Shown here: in pieces, positions 1-10,571 of the stretch
How positions within the stretch are numbered: the first letter of the stretch is position 1
Layout: each line of letters opens with the position of its first letter
DNA from: an uncultured Bacteroidota bacterium
GTDB taxonomy: Bacteria; Bacteroidota; Bacteroidia; Flavobacteriales; Flavobacteriaceae
Assembly: GCA_902613595.1 (NCBI GenBank)
Contig: CACMHY010000001.1
Span: 496,001-560,000, forward strand
DNA: 64,000 bases
Direction of reading: 5' to 3'
Program-made: the position numbers and the translations under genes
Notes under the pieces: model-generated
What the model saw: only the letters and a program-made list of their open reading frames with translations
The model's database searches: none
Told to the model about the DNA's origin: nothing

Positions 1-44
1 ATTTTTCTGTTTTTTTATTTTGCAAAAATAATTTTAGGGTTCTA

Positions 45-1001
45 ATGAAGAGACCCAAGATTCTCCACGTTGACGAAAACCACCCGATTCTTTTAGATGA
101 CTTAGAAAAACTGGGTTTTGAAAATGTTATATCATATCAAACTCCTCTAAGTGAAATCATGAAGAGTATAGAACAATATCAGGGTATTGTAATACGAAGT
201 CGCTTCACTATTGATAAACTAATTTTAAAAGCTGCAAAAAAACTTAAGTTTATTGCTCGGGTGGGATCAGGACTAGAAAATATAGATGTAAAATATGCTA
301 GTTCAAAGAAAATACATCTAATTAACTCACCTGAAGGAAATCGAAATGCAGTTGGAGAACACGCTCTTGGCATGTTATTAAGTTTGATGAATAAGCTACA
401 CACCGGTCACCAAAAAATAGTAAACGGCTCTTGGATAAGAGAAGAACACAGAGGCTTCGAATTAGAAGGAAAAACATTAGCTATAATTGGTTATGGAAAT
501 ACCGGAAAAAGTTTTGCAAAAAAATTAGCAGGCTTTAATAACCTAAAAATTCTTTGTTATGATATAAAGTCAAATCTAAGTGATGAAATAACATCTCAGG
601 TTAGTCTTGAAGAAATAATTAATAAGGCCCAAATATTAAGTTTACATCTTCCACAAACAGAAAAAACTATAGGGTTTTTTGATAAATTATTCATAGAAAA
701 AATGAAGAATCCATTCTGGCTAATAAATACCTCAAGGGGAAAAGTAGTTGTTACAGACGATCTAGTTAAAGGATTAAAATCAAATAAAATATTGGGAGCG
801 GGATTAGATGTTCTCGAGTATGAATCTAATTCATTTAATTCACTGAGAAATTCAAATAAAATCACTCCATCTCTTGAATACTTAATTAAATCTGATAAAG
901 TTTTGTTAAGCCCACATGTAGCTGGTTGGACTTACGAAAGCCATAAAAAATTAGCTTCAATAATAATTAGAAAAATTAAAGAATTAAGATTAACAAATTA
1001 A
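45..1001 (+). CDS. serA: D-isomer specific 2-hydroxyacid dehydrogenase, phosphoglycerate dehydrogenase-like
   Basis: ATG start; substrate-domain motif VGSGLENID, Rossmann IIGYGNTGK, LHLPQTEKT, INTSRGKVV, SPHVAGWT. Confidence 0.8.
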   Translation: MKRPKILHVDENHPILLDDLEKLGFENVISYQTPLSEIMKSIEQYQGIVIRSRFTIDKLILKAAKKLKFIARVGSGLENIDVKYASSKKIHLINSPEGNRNAVGEHALGMLLSLMNKLHTGHQKIVNGSWIREEHRGFELEGKTLAIIGYGNTGKSFAKKLAGFNNLKILCYDIKSNLSDEITSQVSLEEIINKAQILSLHLPQTEKTIGFFDKLFIEKMKNPFWLINTSRGKVVVTDDLVKGLKSNKILGAGLDVLEYESNSFNSLRNSNKITPSLEYLIKSDKVLLSPHVAGWTYESHKKLASIIIRKIKELRLTN

Positions 1002-2248
1002 ATAACGAATTGAGCTGTCTGTTCTGTTCTTTGTTCTAATAAAATTGGCTTTCCAATACTTTTAATAAAATTTGACGATTCTTGATTATAGTGTCTGATT
1101 GTGAATAGATCGACTCCTTGATTAACTTCTACATTAAACCTAGCGCGTAGAATCAGTAATAACTCTTCTAATTTTCTATATTTATTACTAATACAAACTG
1201 AAAAACTGATTGCAGAGTTTTGAATAAGCTCGACTGGCATTTGATACTCATGCAATAGTCTAAAAATATAGCTAATATTTTCCTCGACTATAAATGAAAA
1301 GTTAATCGTTGAGAGTCGAAGCAAGACTTGATTTTTTTTTACAATGTAGCAAGGCATAAAAGGATCTAAATTTTTCCCCTTTGACACTACAGTTCCAGCA
1401 TTTTTTGGATTTTCAAAAGATTTTACATAAAGTGGTATTTCTTTTCTTTGCAATGGTTGAAGGGTTTTTGGATGGATTACTGATGCCCCGTAAAAAGCAA
1501 GCTCTATTGCTTCCCTATAAGATATTTGCTTTAATAATTTGGTTTCTTTAAACACCCTAGGATCACCATTTAAAACTCCGGGAACATCTTTCCATATTGT
1601 TAAAGATGATGCATTTAAAGCATGTGCAAATATTGCAGCAGAATAATCTGAGCCCTCTCTGCCCAATGTAGTTGTAAAATTATTTGAATTACTTCCAATA
1701 AAACCCTGAGTTACAGCCAGAGAACAGGTTTTTAGATTATTTAAAATATTTTTATTTGTTAACTCCCAATTTAAATTTGCAGCACGATAATAATCATCGG
1801 TTTTTATACACTCTCTAGAGTCAATCCAATGACATTCCAATCCAGTAAATTTCATAAATTCATGCACTATTTTTGAAGATAAAAGTTCTCCAATACTTAC
1901 AACTTGATCATAAACAAAACTGTAGTTTGGAGACTTATTTGATTTTAAAAATCCATTCAATTCATCAAAAAGTTTATGTATAATTTCTTCAATCTTAGCG
2001 CTTTTGTTTTTAAATAAATTTTTGGCAATTTCTACATGGTATTGTTTAAGCTCAATTAATCCATCCAAATGATTAATTGATTCATTGAAATAATTATCAA
2101 TAATTTTCTCAAGCGCATTAGTTGTTTTCCCCATTGCTGAAACAACTACAAGTGTATTCTCAAAACCTACTTCTTTCAGAACTGAAACAAGATTTTTTAC
2201 CCCTGAAGCGTCTTTGACAGATGCTCCACCAAATTTAAAAACTTTCAT
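998..2248 (-). CDS. lysC: Aspartate kinase
   Basis: N-terminal MKVFKFGGASVKDASGVKN, TLGREGSDYSAAIFA, KDVPGVLNGDPR, YGASVIHPKTLQPL. Confidence 0.92.
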   Translation of the reverse strand: MKVFKFGGASVKDASGVKNLVSVLKEVGFENTLVVVSAMGKTTNALEKIIDNYFNESINHLDGLIELKQYHVEIAKNLFKNKSAKIEEIIHKLFDELNGFLKSNKSPNYSFVYDQVVSIGELLSSKIVHEFMKFTGLECHWIDSRECIKTDDYYRAANLNWELTNKNILNNLKTCSLAVTQGFIGSNSNNFTTTLGREGSDYSAAIFAHALNASSLTIWKDVPGVLNGDPRVFKETKLLKQISYREAIELAFYGASVIHPKTLQPLQRKEIPLYVKSFENPKNAGTVVSKGKNLDPFMPCYIVKKNQVLLRLSTINFSFIVEENISYIFRLLHEYQMPVELIQNSAISFSVCISNKYRKLEELLLILRARFNVEVNQGVDLFTIRHYNQESSNFIKSIGKPILLEQRTEQTAQFVI

Positions 2249-2251
2249 TTT

Positions 2252-2740
2252 TCAATCATTTCTGATATTTTTCAAATATTTCTTCATTTCAGATTGGTGC
2301 ATTTGGACTGTTCTCCATTCATCTAAAACTTTAGCCCCACTTTTTTTATAAAAGTTTTTTGCAGGACTATTCCAATCTAAAACATTCCATTCAATCCTTT
2401 TGACTCCGAAATCTAGAGCCATTTTAATGAAATTTGAATATAATAGAGTTCCTACGCCTTTTCCTCTATATTGTTCAGATACAATCAAATCTTCAAGGTG
2501 AATAGTTGGCCCATTCCATGTTGAATAGCGTGGGTAATAAAAAGCCATTCCAATTACTTCTTTGTTTATTTCTGCAACAATACATTCAAATAATGGTTTA
2601 GCACCAAAACCATCATTTTCTATATCAGATAAACTAAGTTTGACACTTTTAGGCTCTTTTTCGAAAATAGCAAGTTCTTTTATTAAATTTAATATCACCA
2701 AACTATCTTTTTTTTCAGCCTTTCGAATAAGAACCTTCAT
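2252..2740 (-). CDS. GNAT family N-acetyltransferase
   Basis: IHLEDLIVSEQYRGKGVGTLLYSNF acetyl-CoA binding motif; WNVLDWNSPAKNFYKKSGA. Confidence 0.88.
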   Translation of the reverse strand: MKVLIRKAEKKDSLVILNLIKELAIFEKEPKSVKLSLSDIENDGFGAKPLFECIVAEINKEVIGMAFYYPRYSTWNGPTIHLEDLIVSEQYRGKGVGTLLYSNFIKMALDFGVKRIEWNVLDWNSPAKNFYKKSGAKVLDEWRTVQMHQSEMKKYLKNIRND

Positions 2741-2831
2741 TAAATTTAAATTTTAAAATAAAAATATAATAAGATTAGCTTACATCATCGAACTGCAATA
2801 AATTTCACAATTTTCCTGTGGTTGTTATAAA

Positions 2832-3623
2832 TTAATTAAATTCATTCAACCATTTGGAAGTAACTTCAATAAATTCTTTCGGATTTTCAGCATGAAGCCA
2901 ATGACCCGCTCCAGAGATCGTAGCCATTTTAGATTTAGGAAAGTATCTTTTAATCATTTCTAAATCACTATCTAGTATATAATCAGAGTTCACACCTTTT
3001 AAAAAAAGACATGGTAATTCAGAATGGAAATTTGAATTTAATTCTTCTCCGATCATAAGATTTGCTTTTTTAAGAACTTCAATATTAATTCTTAAACCAA
3101 GTTTTCCTTTCTCAATCCAGTAGAGATTTTTTAACAAAAACTGTCTTAAGTTGTTTTCTGGAATTACAGTTGCCAATTTTTCATCTGCCTCAGCTCTAGA
3201 AGAAATTTTATTAAAATCTAGACATGACAAGCCATTTAAAATTTTTTGATGTTTGGGTTCGTATTTTTTAGGGGAGATATCGGCTATAATTAATGCTTTA
3301 AGTAAATGTGGATAATTACATGCAAGCTCCATAGCAACCTTGCCACCCATAGAATGACCCAGAATAAATACTTTTTCAAGTTTATGATATTTGCAATAAT
3401 TTATAATATCCTCTGCCATAATTGAGTAGGAAAATTGATTGCTCCAGAAGCTTTTCCCATGATTTCTTTGGTCAATTAAGTGAGTCCTGTAACCTAATTT
3501 GGTCATAACATTTGCGTATGTTTTCCAATTGTCTCCCATACCAAGAAATCCATGAAGGATTAATAGTTCACTACCTTTGTCAGAAGTTATTTTACTGTGG
3601 AGTATTTTCAATTTACCAGACAT
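2832..3623 (-). CDS. Alpha/beta fold hydrolase
   Basis: LLILHGFLGMGDNWKT, DQRNHGKS, LGHSMGGKVAMELA nucleophile elbow, GAGHWLHAENP. Confidence 0.88.
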   Translation of the reverse strand: MSGKLKILHSKITSDKGSELLILHGFLGMGDNWKTYANVMTKLGYRTHLIDQRNHGKSFWSNQFSYSIMAEDIINYCKYHKLEKVFILGHSMGGKVAMELACNYPHLLKALIIADISPKKYEPKHQKILNGLSCLDFNKISSRAEADEKLATVIPENNLRQFLLKNLYWIEKGKLGLRINIEVLKKANLMIGEELNSNFHSELPCLFLKGVNSDYILDSDLEMIKRYFPKSKMATISGAGHWLHAENPKEFIEVTSKWLNEFN

Positions 3624-4324
3624 TCTAAATACTTAGGGATTACATTTTTAAATCCTAAATATAGACTCTCTGAAATAAGAGCGTGCCCTATTGAAACCTC
3701 AAGTAAATTAGGTATGTTTTGGGCAAAGTATGCTAAATTTTTCATATTTAAATCATGCCCAGCATTAACTCCAATACCTAATTCATTTGCCTTCTCGGCT
3801 GCTAAAACATAAGGATTTATTGCATTTTCCCTGTCAAGATCATAGGCTTTAGCATATTTTTCAGTATATAACTCGATTCTGTCAGTACCAGTATCTAATG
3901 CTGCTTCAACGACAGAGATGTCTGGATCAATGAAAATCGAAGTACGAATACCTTCATTTTTTAGTTTATCAATTACACCCTTTAAAAATTTTCCATGTTT
4001 TTTAATATCCCATCCAGCACTTGATGTAATTGCATCCACAGCATCTGGAACTAATGTTACTTGGGTTGGTTTAACTTCACATACTAAACTCAAAAATTTT
4101 GTTGTAGGATTACCTTCGATATTAAACTCTGTTTTGACAACTTTAGGTAAATCTCTTGCATCTTCGTAACGGATGTGTCGTTGGTCAGGTCTTGGATGTA
4201 TTGTGATACCCTGTGCGCCAAATGCTTGCAGATCTTGGGCTACTTTGAGTAAATCTGGAACATTCCCGCCTCGCGAGTTTCTTAAAGTAGCCACCTTATT
4301 TATATTTACACTTAGAGAAGTCAT
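3608..4324 (-). CDS. pdxJ: Pyridoxine 5'-phosphate synthase
   Basis: LSVNINKVATLRNSRGGNVPDLL, GITIHPRPDQRHI, GVNAGHDLNMKNL; overlaps the downstream hydrolase start by 16 nt. Confidence 0.95.
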   Translation of the reverse strand: MTSLSVNINKVATLRNSRGGNVPDLLKVAQDLQAFGAQGITIHPRPDQRHIRYEDARDLPKVVKTEFNIEGNPTTKFLSLVCEVKPTQVTLVPDAVDAITSSAGWDIKKHGKFLKGVIDKLKNEGIRTSIFIDPDISVVEAALDTGTDRIELYTEKYAKAYDLDRENAINPYVLAAEKANELGIGVNAGHDLNMKNLAYFAQNIPNLLEVSIGHALISESLYLGFKNVIPKYLECLVN

Positions 4325-4442
4325 TTCTTATTGCAAAAATATTCCTAATGATAGATTTAAAAAATTTAGAGTAAAATTAATTATTTAAACTCAAAATCAC
4401 GGTTATGACGAGTTTTGTAACTTAGCAATTAGAATTAAAAAT

Positions 4443-5324
4443 ATGAAAATTGCTATATATAGCGCATTTTTTTCAACTAAGTCAATAGACTACATTAAAA
4501 CCGTAATTGATTATCTCAAATCTAAGGGCCATAATTTTATTCTTTTTGAAAAAATAAAAAAACATTTGGGTGGTCTTGCGGACAGCTACAATTATTTCGA
4601 GGATAACAAATTATTAGATAAAAACGTTGACTTTTTATTTTCTATCGGTGGCGATGGGACCCTTCTAAGGTCTATATCAGTAATTAAGGACTCCAAAATC
4701 CCTATTTTAGGAATCAATGCCGGAAGACTTGGTTTTTTAACTACTATCAAGAAAAATACTTTGGAAGAAGGACTTAACCAATTTTTTAAAAAAAAGTATG
4801 AGTTTGTCGAGAGATCTTTATTGGAGGTGCAAACAAAATATAAATCTGAAGCTTTGAATGACTTTGTTTATGCATTAAATGAAGTTACAATTAATAGGAA
4901 AAATACTACCTCAATGCTAAGTATTGATACTATGTTAAATGATCAACACCTTACAACTTATTGGTCTGACGGATTAATAATTGCAACACCAACTGGTTCA
5001 ACAGGTTATTCATTAAGTAGTGGCGGCCCAATTGTCACTCCATCATCTAAATGTATAGTAATTAATCCTATAGCCCCACATAACATTAACATGAGACCCC
5101 TAATTGTCCCTGATGAAACAACTTTGAAAATATCTGTAAAAGGGAGAGGTAATACTCATTTACTCTCACTAGATTCCAGGATATATACTATTGATAACGG
5201 TAACGACATTCACATAAAGAAAGCAGGTTTTAATCTTTTGACCGTTCAATTACAGGGAACTTACTTTTTCAATACTCTTAGGGAAAAACTTTTTTGGGGA
5301 CAAGATACCCGAAACGTACAATAA
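4443..5324 (+). CDS. nadK: NAD kinase
   Basis: SIGGDGTLLRS, GINAGRLGFLT, ATPTGSTGYSLSSGGPIV. Confidence 0.95.
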   Translation: MKIAIYSAFFSTKSIDYIKTVIDYLKSKGHNFILFEKIKKHLGGLADSYNYFEDNKLLDKNVDFLFSIGGDGTLLRSISVIKDSKIPILGINAGRLGFLTTIKKNTLEEGLNQFFKKKYEFVERSLLEVQTKYKSEALNDFVYALNEVTINRKNTTSMLSIDTMLNDQHLTTYWSDGLIIATPTGSTGYSLSSGGPIVTPSSKCIVINPIAPHNINMRPLIVPDETTLKISVKGRGNTHLLSLDSRIYTIDNGNDIHIKKAGFNLLTVQLQGTYFFNTLREKLFWGQDTRNVQ

Positions 5325-5380
5325 ATCCAGGCTTTTTAGGTTATTACTAAGCATCAAATATTGTTTAGTAGTCTCAGAAA

Positions 5381-6097
5381 ATGTACAAAAAATTCTATTT
5401 TTTTATACTTATCACTTTTTTTACACCTAAAATCGAGGCTCAATTCCACGAAATTGGAATTTTCCTTGGAGGAAGCAACTATATTGGTGATGTCGGATCT
5501 CACAGATATTTGGATCCAAATGAGCTAGCTTATGGATTTCTTTACAGATGGAATATTACTGACCGTTATTCCCTGAGAGGGGGTATTACACTCACTACTC
5601 TAAATGAAAATGAATTTAAAAATAATGACATTAATAGATTTAAAAGATCATATAAATTAAATAATTCCATTGAAGAAATAGTAGCTGGTTTTGAGATAAA
5701 TTTTAAAGAGTTTAATTTACATGACCCTGTCATGAGTTTTACCCCATATATTTTTTATGGTATAGGTTATTTTAGATACGACCAATTTTTCATTGAACCT
5801 GGAAATTCGTCATTATTAATTGAACCTGAATATAACAACTATGGGAAAGATAGAAAAATTGCGATTCCAATAAGTGTTGGATTTAAATTTAACCCAAATC
5901 AATTTTTTGTCTTAGGCTTTGAGGTTGGTGCCAGGTACGCTTTAACTGATAATTTAGATGGTAGTAATCCAGAAAATCAATATGCAAATAATCTAAATTA
6001 TAAATTCGGAAACTTAAATAATAATGATTGGTATATTTTTACAGGTTTCACAATTTCATTTACCTTTGGTGATCTCCCATGTTATTGCAAAGAATAG
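5381..6097 (+). CDS. Outer-membrane beta-barrel protein, DUF6089-like
   Basis: Signal peptide; EIGIFLGGSNYIGDVG; beta-barrel-like alternation; located between nadK and uppS as is usual in flavobacteria. Confidence 0.65.
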   Translation: MYKKFYFFILITFFTPKIEAQFHEIGIFLGGSNYIGDVGSHRYLDPNELAYGFLYRWNITDRYSLRGGITLTTLNENEFKNNDINRFKRSYKLNNSIEEIVAGFEINFKEFNLHDPVMSFTPYIFYGIGYFRYDQFFIEPGNSSLLIEPEYNNYGKDRKIAIPISVGFKFNPNQFFVLGFEVGARYALTDNLDGSNPENQYANNLNYKFGNLNNNDWYIFTGFTISFTFGDLPCYCKE

Positions 6098-6814
6098 ATG
6101 ATTAAACCACCAGAACATATAGCCATTATAATGGATGGTAACGGCCGATGGGCAAAAAAACAAGGAAAAAAAAGGTTTGCTGGGCATATACGCGGAGCTG
6201 AAACAGTTAGTGAGATTGTTGAGGAAGTAGCGAGAAAAAAAATAAATTTTCTTACCCTTTTTGCATTTTCAGTTGAAAACTTAAGTCGGCCAAAAAAAGA
6301 GGTTAACTTATTAATGAAACTACTTGTTAGTTCTTTAAAAAAGGAGTTTAAACGCCTTAATGAAAATAAAATAAGACTATGTGCCGTTGGTGACCTAAAT
6401 ACCTTACCAAACTCAGTTAAAAATGAGCTGATGTTTGTAATTGAAAAAACGAAAAAAAATAAACAGATGATTCTAACACTTGCTCTTAATTATGGCGCAA
6501 AAGAAGAAATAATTGAAGCTGTCAAAACCATATCAATGAAAGTTAAAAATAGTATAATTTCACCAGAAAAAGTTGACGAATCCACCATAATTAGCCATCT
6601 TTACACAAGAAACTTACCTCCAGTGGATTTATTAATCAGGACAAGTGGTGAAGAAAGAATCAGTAATTTTCTACTATGGCATATTGCCTATGCGGAATTG
6701 TATTTTACAAAAACTCTTTGGCCTGATTTTAAGAAAGAAGATCTAGAAGAAGCATTATCAAATTACAAAAAAAGAGAAAGAAGATTTGGAAAAACAAGCG
6801 AACAAATCAAATAA
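6098..6814 (+). CDS. uppS: Isoprenyl transferase / undecaprenyl diphosphate synthase
   Basis: HIAIIMDGNGRWAKKQGKKRFAGHIRGAE; LLIRTSGEERISNFLLWHIAYAELYF; start abuts the preceding stop (TAGATG). Confidence 0.95.
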   Translation: MIKPPEHIAIIMDGNGRWAKKQGKKRFAGHIRGAETVSEIVEEVARKKINFLTLFAFSVENLSRPKKEVNLLMKLLVSSLKKEFKRLNENKIRLCAVGDLNTLPNSVKNELMFVIEKTKKNKQMILTLALNYGAKEEIIEAVKTISMKVKNSIISPEKVDESTIISHLYTRNLPPVDLLIRTSGEERISNFLLWHIAYAELYFTKTLWPDFKKEDLEEALSNYKKRERRFGKTSEQIK

Positions 6815-9347
6815 ATTTTTAATATCGATTTGGTTCATCGGAATACTTTTTTTTGTGAAAAACTTCACTTACGCACAAACCAATGATTTTGTAAAAGGTA
6901 AGACATACATACTTGATTCAATCAGTGTTAGTGGAATAAAGACTTTTAATGAGCAAACGGTAATTTCTTATAGCGGACTAACTGTTGGGGAAAAAATTAA
7001 AGTCCCAGGAGAAAAAGTTAGTGCAATGATTAATAAACTTTGGGCACTAGAACTATTTAGTGATATTAATGTTTTTGTAACTAAAATTAACAAGAATAAT
7101 ATTTCTCTTGAATTAGAAATTGTTGAGCTTCCAACATTAACTGAAGTTAAAATAAATGGTCTACAAAAGGGTAAAATTGATGCAATAATTAAAGACACAG
7201 ATCTAGTTGAAGGGAAAAAACTTTCAGAAAGTTTTTTAACTAATACTAAAAACTATATCATAAATAAATATCAAAAAGAAGGATTTTTAGACACAAAAGT
7301 TTCACTAAATACTATAAAGGACTCAGTTGGTACAAATTCTTATAAAATGGTTGTAAATATTGATAGAGGTCCAAAAATCAAAATTAAAGATATCAATTTT
7401 GTAGGAAATGATATTTTTAAACAAAATAAATTAAAATCTAAACTAAAAAATACTAAATCGAAAAACCCGATTCGTTTTTGGAAAAAATCAAAATATATAG
7501 AAAATGATTTTAAGGAAGATCTTGTTAGATTAACCGACTTTTACAAAGAACAAGGATATAGAGATGCAAGGATTCTATCAGATACTCTGATCAGAAATAT
7601 AAAAGAATCAAAATCCATTTCTCTGAATTTAGAAATTGAAGAGGGAAATAAATATTATTTTGGAGATATTAATTTTATAGGAAATGCTGTTTACTCTGAT
7701 CAAGTTTTACAACAAATTTTGGGACTCAAAAAAGGTGATGTTTATAACGGGGTTTTATTAAAAAAGAGGATAGCCGATACAAGTAAACCTGATGGAAACG
7801 ATATAACTAACTTGTACCAAAATAATGGATATCTATTTTCAAACATTAATGCAGTTGAAGTAAGTGCAATAATGGATACTATTAATTTTGAAATTAGAAT
7901 TACTGAGGGAAAATTGGCTAACTTTAATAAAATTGTGGTTAATGGAAATACAAGAACAAATGACCATGTAATCTACAGAGAACTCCGGACAAAACCGGGA
8001 GAATTGTATAGCAAAGATAAATTAGTTAGAACTGTAAGAGAAGTTGGGCAATTGGGCTTTTTTGATGCTGAACAAATCAATCCACAAATGGAAAATGTAG
8101 ATCCAAATTCAGGAACAATTGATGTTCGTTTTGATTTGGTTGAGTCAGGAGCCAGCCAAATAGAACTTCAAGGAGGATATGGTCAAGGAGGATTTATTGG
8201 AACTTTAGGTTTGTCATTTAACAATTTTTCAATGAGAAATATATTGGACAAAACAAAATACAAACCTTTACCCATGGGAGACGGTCAAACACTAGCTTTA
8301 AGACTCCAAGCAAGCCAATTCTATAATACTTACAGTTTTAGTTTTTCTGAACCATGGCTGGGTGGTCAGCAACCAGTTCAATTCTCAACTTCACTACAGC
8401 ATACGATTCAGTATAGATATGATTTTTTTACAGGACTAGCAGACAAATCCCAATCTTTTCAAATTAGCGGTGCAACAATTGGTTTAGCGAAAAGATTGAG
8501 AATTCCTGATGACTTCTTTCAACTTTCGCAAGCTATTTCATTTCAATATTACAACCTAAAAAATTATTACACTGGTTTATTTACATTTGGTGATGGCCAA
8601 GCTAACAATCTCTCATACACAATTAACCTTACTAGAAATAACACAAGAGTTAACCCTATATTTCCAACGGGTGGGTCCACTTTTAGTATTAGTGCAAAAT
8701 TAACCCCACCATATTCGCTATTTAGTAAAAAGGATTTTTCAAATTTGGGCATTTTAAGTGAATTCCAGGATGAAAATGGCAATCCTGATCTAGCCAAAAT
8801 AGATCAAGAAAAATTTAGATGGCTCGAATTTTATAAAATAAAGTTTAATGGTACTTGGTATACACCCATTTATGACAAATTAATTCTTAAAACACAAGCA
8901 GATTTTGGGTTTTTGGGTTCTTATAACCTTGCACGTGGAAATATTCCATTCGAACGATTTTTTTTGGGTGGTGATGGTATGATCAATTATGCTTTGGATG
9001 GCCGTGAAACAATCGCGTTAAGAGGTTACCCTAACCAATCTCTGTCAAGTACGGATGGCTCCGTAATCTACAATAAATTTTCATTAGAACTTCGTTATCC
9101 AATTACTCTTAAACCAAGTGCCTCAATTTATGCTTTAACTTTTTTAGAAGCTGGAAATGGTTACAATAGTTTTAGGGAGTTCGATCCATTTAGATCTAAA
9201 CGCTCTGCAGGTGCAGGAGTAAGAATATTTATGCCTGCTTTTGGTTTACTAGGAATTGATTTCGGATATGGATTTGATAATGTAAATTCTAATTTGACTG
9301 CACCTAATGGGTGGGAAACACACTTTGTTATTGGTCAAAGATTTTAA
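6786..9347 (+). CDS. bamA: Outer membrane protein assembly factor BamA
   Basis: Signal peptide, POTRA repeats, C-terminal barrel (GGDGMINYALDGRETIALRGYPNQSLS); apparent TTG start inside uppS. Confidence 0.92.
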   Translation: MEKQANKSNKFLISIWFIGILFFVKNFTYAQTNDFVKGKTYILDSISVSGIKTFNEQTVISYSGLTVGEKIKVPGEKVSAMINKLWALELFSDINVFVTKINKNNISLELEIVELPTLTEVKINGLQKGKIDAIIKDTDLVEGKKLSESFLTNTKNYIINKYQKEGFLDTKVSLNTIKDSVGTNSYKMVVNIDRGPKIKIKDINFVGNDIFKQNKLKSKLKNTKSKNPIRFWKKSKYIENDFKEDLVRLTDFYKEQGYRDARILSDTLIRNIKESKSISLNLEIEEGNKYYFGDINFIGNAVYSDQVLQQILGLKKGDVYNGVLLKKRIADTSKPDGNDITNLYQNNGYLFSNINAVEVSAIMDTINFEIRITEGKLANFNKIVVNGNTRTNDHVIYRELRTKPGELYSKDKLVRTVREVGQLGFFDAEQINPQMENVDPNSGTIDVRFDLVESGASQIELQGGYGQGGFIGTLGLSFNNFSMRNILDKTKYKPLPMGDGQTLALRLQASQFYNTYSFSFSEPWLGGQQPVQFSTSLQHTIQYRYDFFTGLADKSQSFQISGATIGLAKRLRIPDDFFQLSQAISFQYYNLKNYYTGLFTFGDGQANNLSYTINLTRNNTRVNPIFPTGGSTFSISAKLTPPYSLFSKKDFSNLGILSEFQDENGNPDLAKIDQEKFRWLEFYKIKFNGTWYTPIYDKLILKTQADFGFLGSYNLARGNIPFERFFLGGDGMINYALDGRETIALRGYPNQSLSSTDGSVIYNKFSLELRYPITLKPSASIYALTFLEAGNGYNSFREFDPFRSKRSAGAGVRIFMPAFGLLGIDFGYGFDNVNSNLTAPNGWETHFVIGQRF

Positions 9348-9413
9348 ATTGAAATTTAGATTTCTCAAAAAAACCATAATATAATACCTATTTAATCGTT
9401 ATATAAAAGTGTT

Positions 9414-10001
9414 ATGTTAAGAAAAAAAATATATACAGGACTACTTCTATTTACAATCATCTCCACATTCGCACAAAGGGGAACTAGAGTTGGGTATATG
9501 GATATGAATATAATTCTTGAAAATATTTCAGAATACAATAAAGCAAGTGACTTACTTGACAAGAATATTGAGAAGTGGAAAAAAGAGATTGAATTAAAAA
9601 AAATTCAATTAAAGCAATACGAAGACCAGCTTAATATTGAAAGAATTCTCCTTACCCCAGAGCTTATCAAAGATAGAGAAATTGAGATTCAAATTTTTGC
9701 TTCCGAAATTATTTCCCTACAAGAAAAACGTTTTGGACCGAAGGGAGATATGATAATCCAGAGATCAAAACTAATACAACCTGTTCAAGATCAAGTTCTA
9801 TCAATTGTAAAACAAATTGCTGAAGAAAAAAAATATGATTTCATTTTTGACCGTTCTTCAAGTATAACCATGTTATATTCCGCAAAAAATTACGATATTA
9901 GTGATTTAGTTATTAAAAAAATTAACAGACAACAACGTATTCAGAATAGAAAGGATCAAATAGAAAAATTGAAATCAAAATCTAGCTCTGCAAATAAATA
10001 A
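9414..10001 (+). CDS. OmpH/Skp family periplasmic chaperone (first copy)
   Basis: Signal peptide, RVGYMDMNIILENISEY, coiled-coil, YDFIFDRSSSITMLYSAKNYDISDLVI. Confidence 0.88.
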   Translation: MLRKKIYTGLLLFTIISTFAQRGTRVGYMDMNIILENISEYNKASDLLDKNIEKWKKEIELKKIQLKQYEDQLNIERILLTPELIKDREIEIQIFASEIISLQEKRFGPKGDMIIQRSKLIQPVQDQVLSIVKQIAEEKKYDFIFDRSSSITMLYSAKNYDISDLVIKKINRQQRIQNRKDQIEKLKSKSSSANK

Positions 10002-10014
10002 AAACTTTATAATT

Positions 10015-10521
10015 ATGAAATACTTCAGTACCCTCATTTTTAGTTTATTAATCATTTCCATTCCTTTGAACATTTCTGCTCAATCGAAAGTGGCCCATAT
10101 TAATACTCAGCAATTAATAAGTGAAATGCCAGAAGTGATTGCAGCCCAGAATGAATTAAAAAAACTAGAAGATCAATACGCTAAAGAACTTGAAACATCT
10201 GCAAAAGAATTTCAAACTAAAGCCCAGAGCTACCAGGGAGATGCTGAAAATCAAACGGAGCTAATCAATCAGCAAAGACAGGTTGAATTACAGGAAATGC
10301 AGAAAAGAATTCAAGAATTCCGAGAAACAGCTGCACAAGAATTACAGAAACGTTCTTCAGAAATGATGCGGCCACTTTATGAAAAAGCACGTTCATCAAT
10401 AGAAAAAGTAGCTGCTGCACAAGGCTTTGATTACGTCTTAGATTCTAGCCCTGGTGGGAGTGTAATAATGGCTACCGGTAAAGATCTAATGGCTGATGTA
10501 AAATCTGATTTAGGTTTCTAA
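10015..10521 (+). CDS. OmpH/Skp family periplasmic chaperone (second copy)
   Basis: Signal peptide, KVAHINTQQLISEMPEV, coiled-coil, GFDYVLDSSPGGSVIMATGKDLMADV. Confidence 0.9.
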   Translation: MKYFSTLIFSLLIISIPLNISAQSKVAHINTQQLISEMPEVIAAQNELKKLEDQYAKELETSAKEFQTKAQSYQGDAENQTELINQQRQVELQEMQKRIQEFRETAAQELQKRSSEMMRPLYEKARSSIEKVAAAQGFDYVLDSSPGGSVIMATGKDLMADVKSDLGF

Positions 10522-10548
10522 ATAAGCTGTGTTTTTATAAATAAATTT

Positions 10549-10571
10549 AAAGCCACCTTGATTGTGGCTTT
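10549..10571. terminator. Bidirectional intrinsic terminator between convergent ompH and gamma-carbonic anhydrase genes
   Basis: Perfect 8-bp inverted repeat AAAGCCAC-cttgatt-GTGGCTTT followed by TATTTTTT, between convergent genes. Confidence 0.75.
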
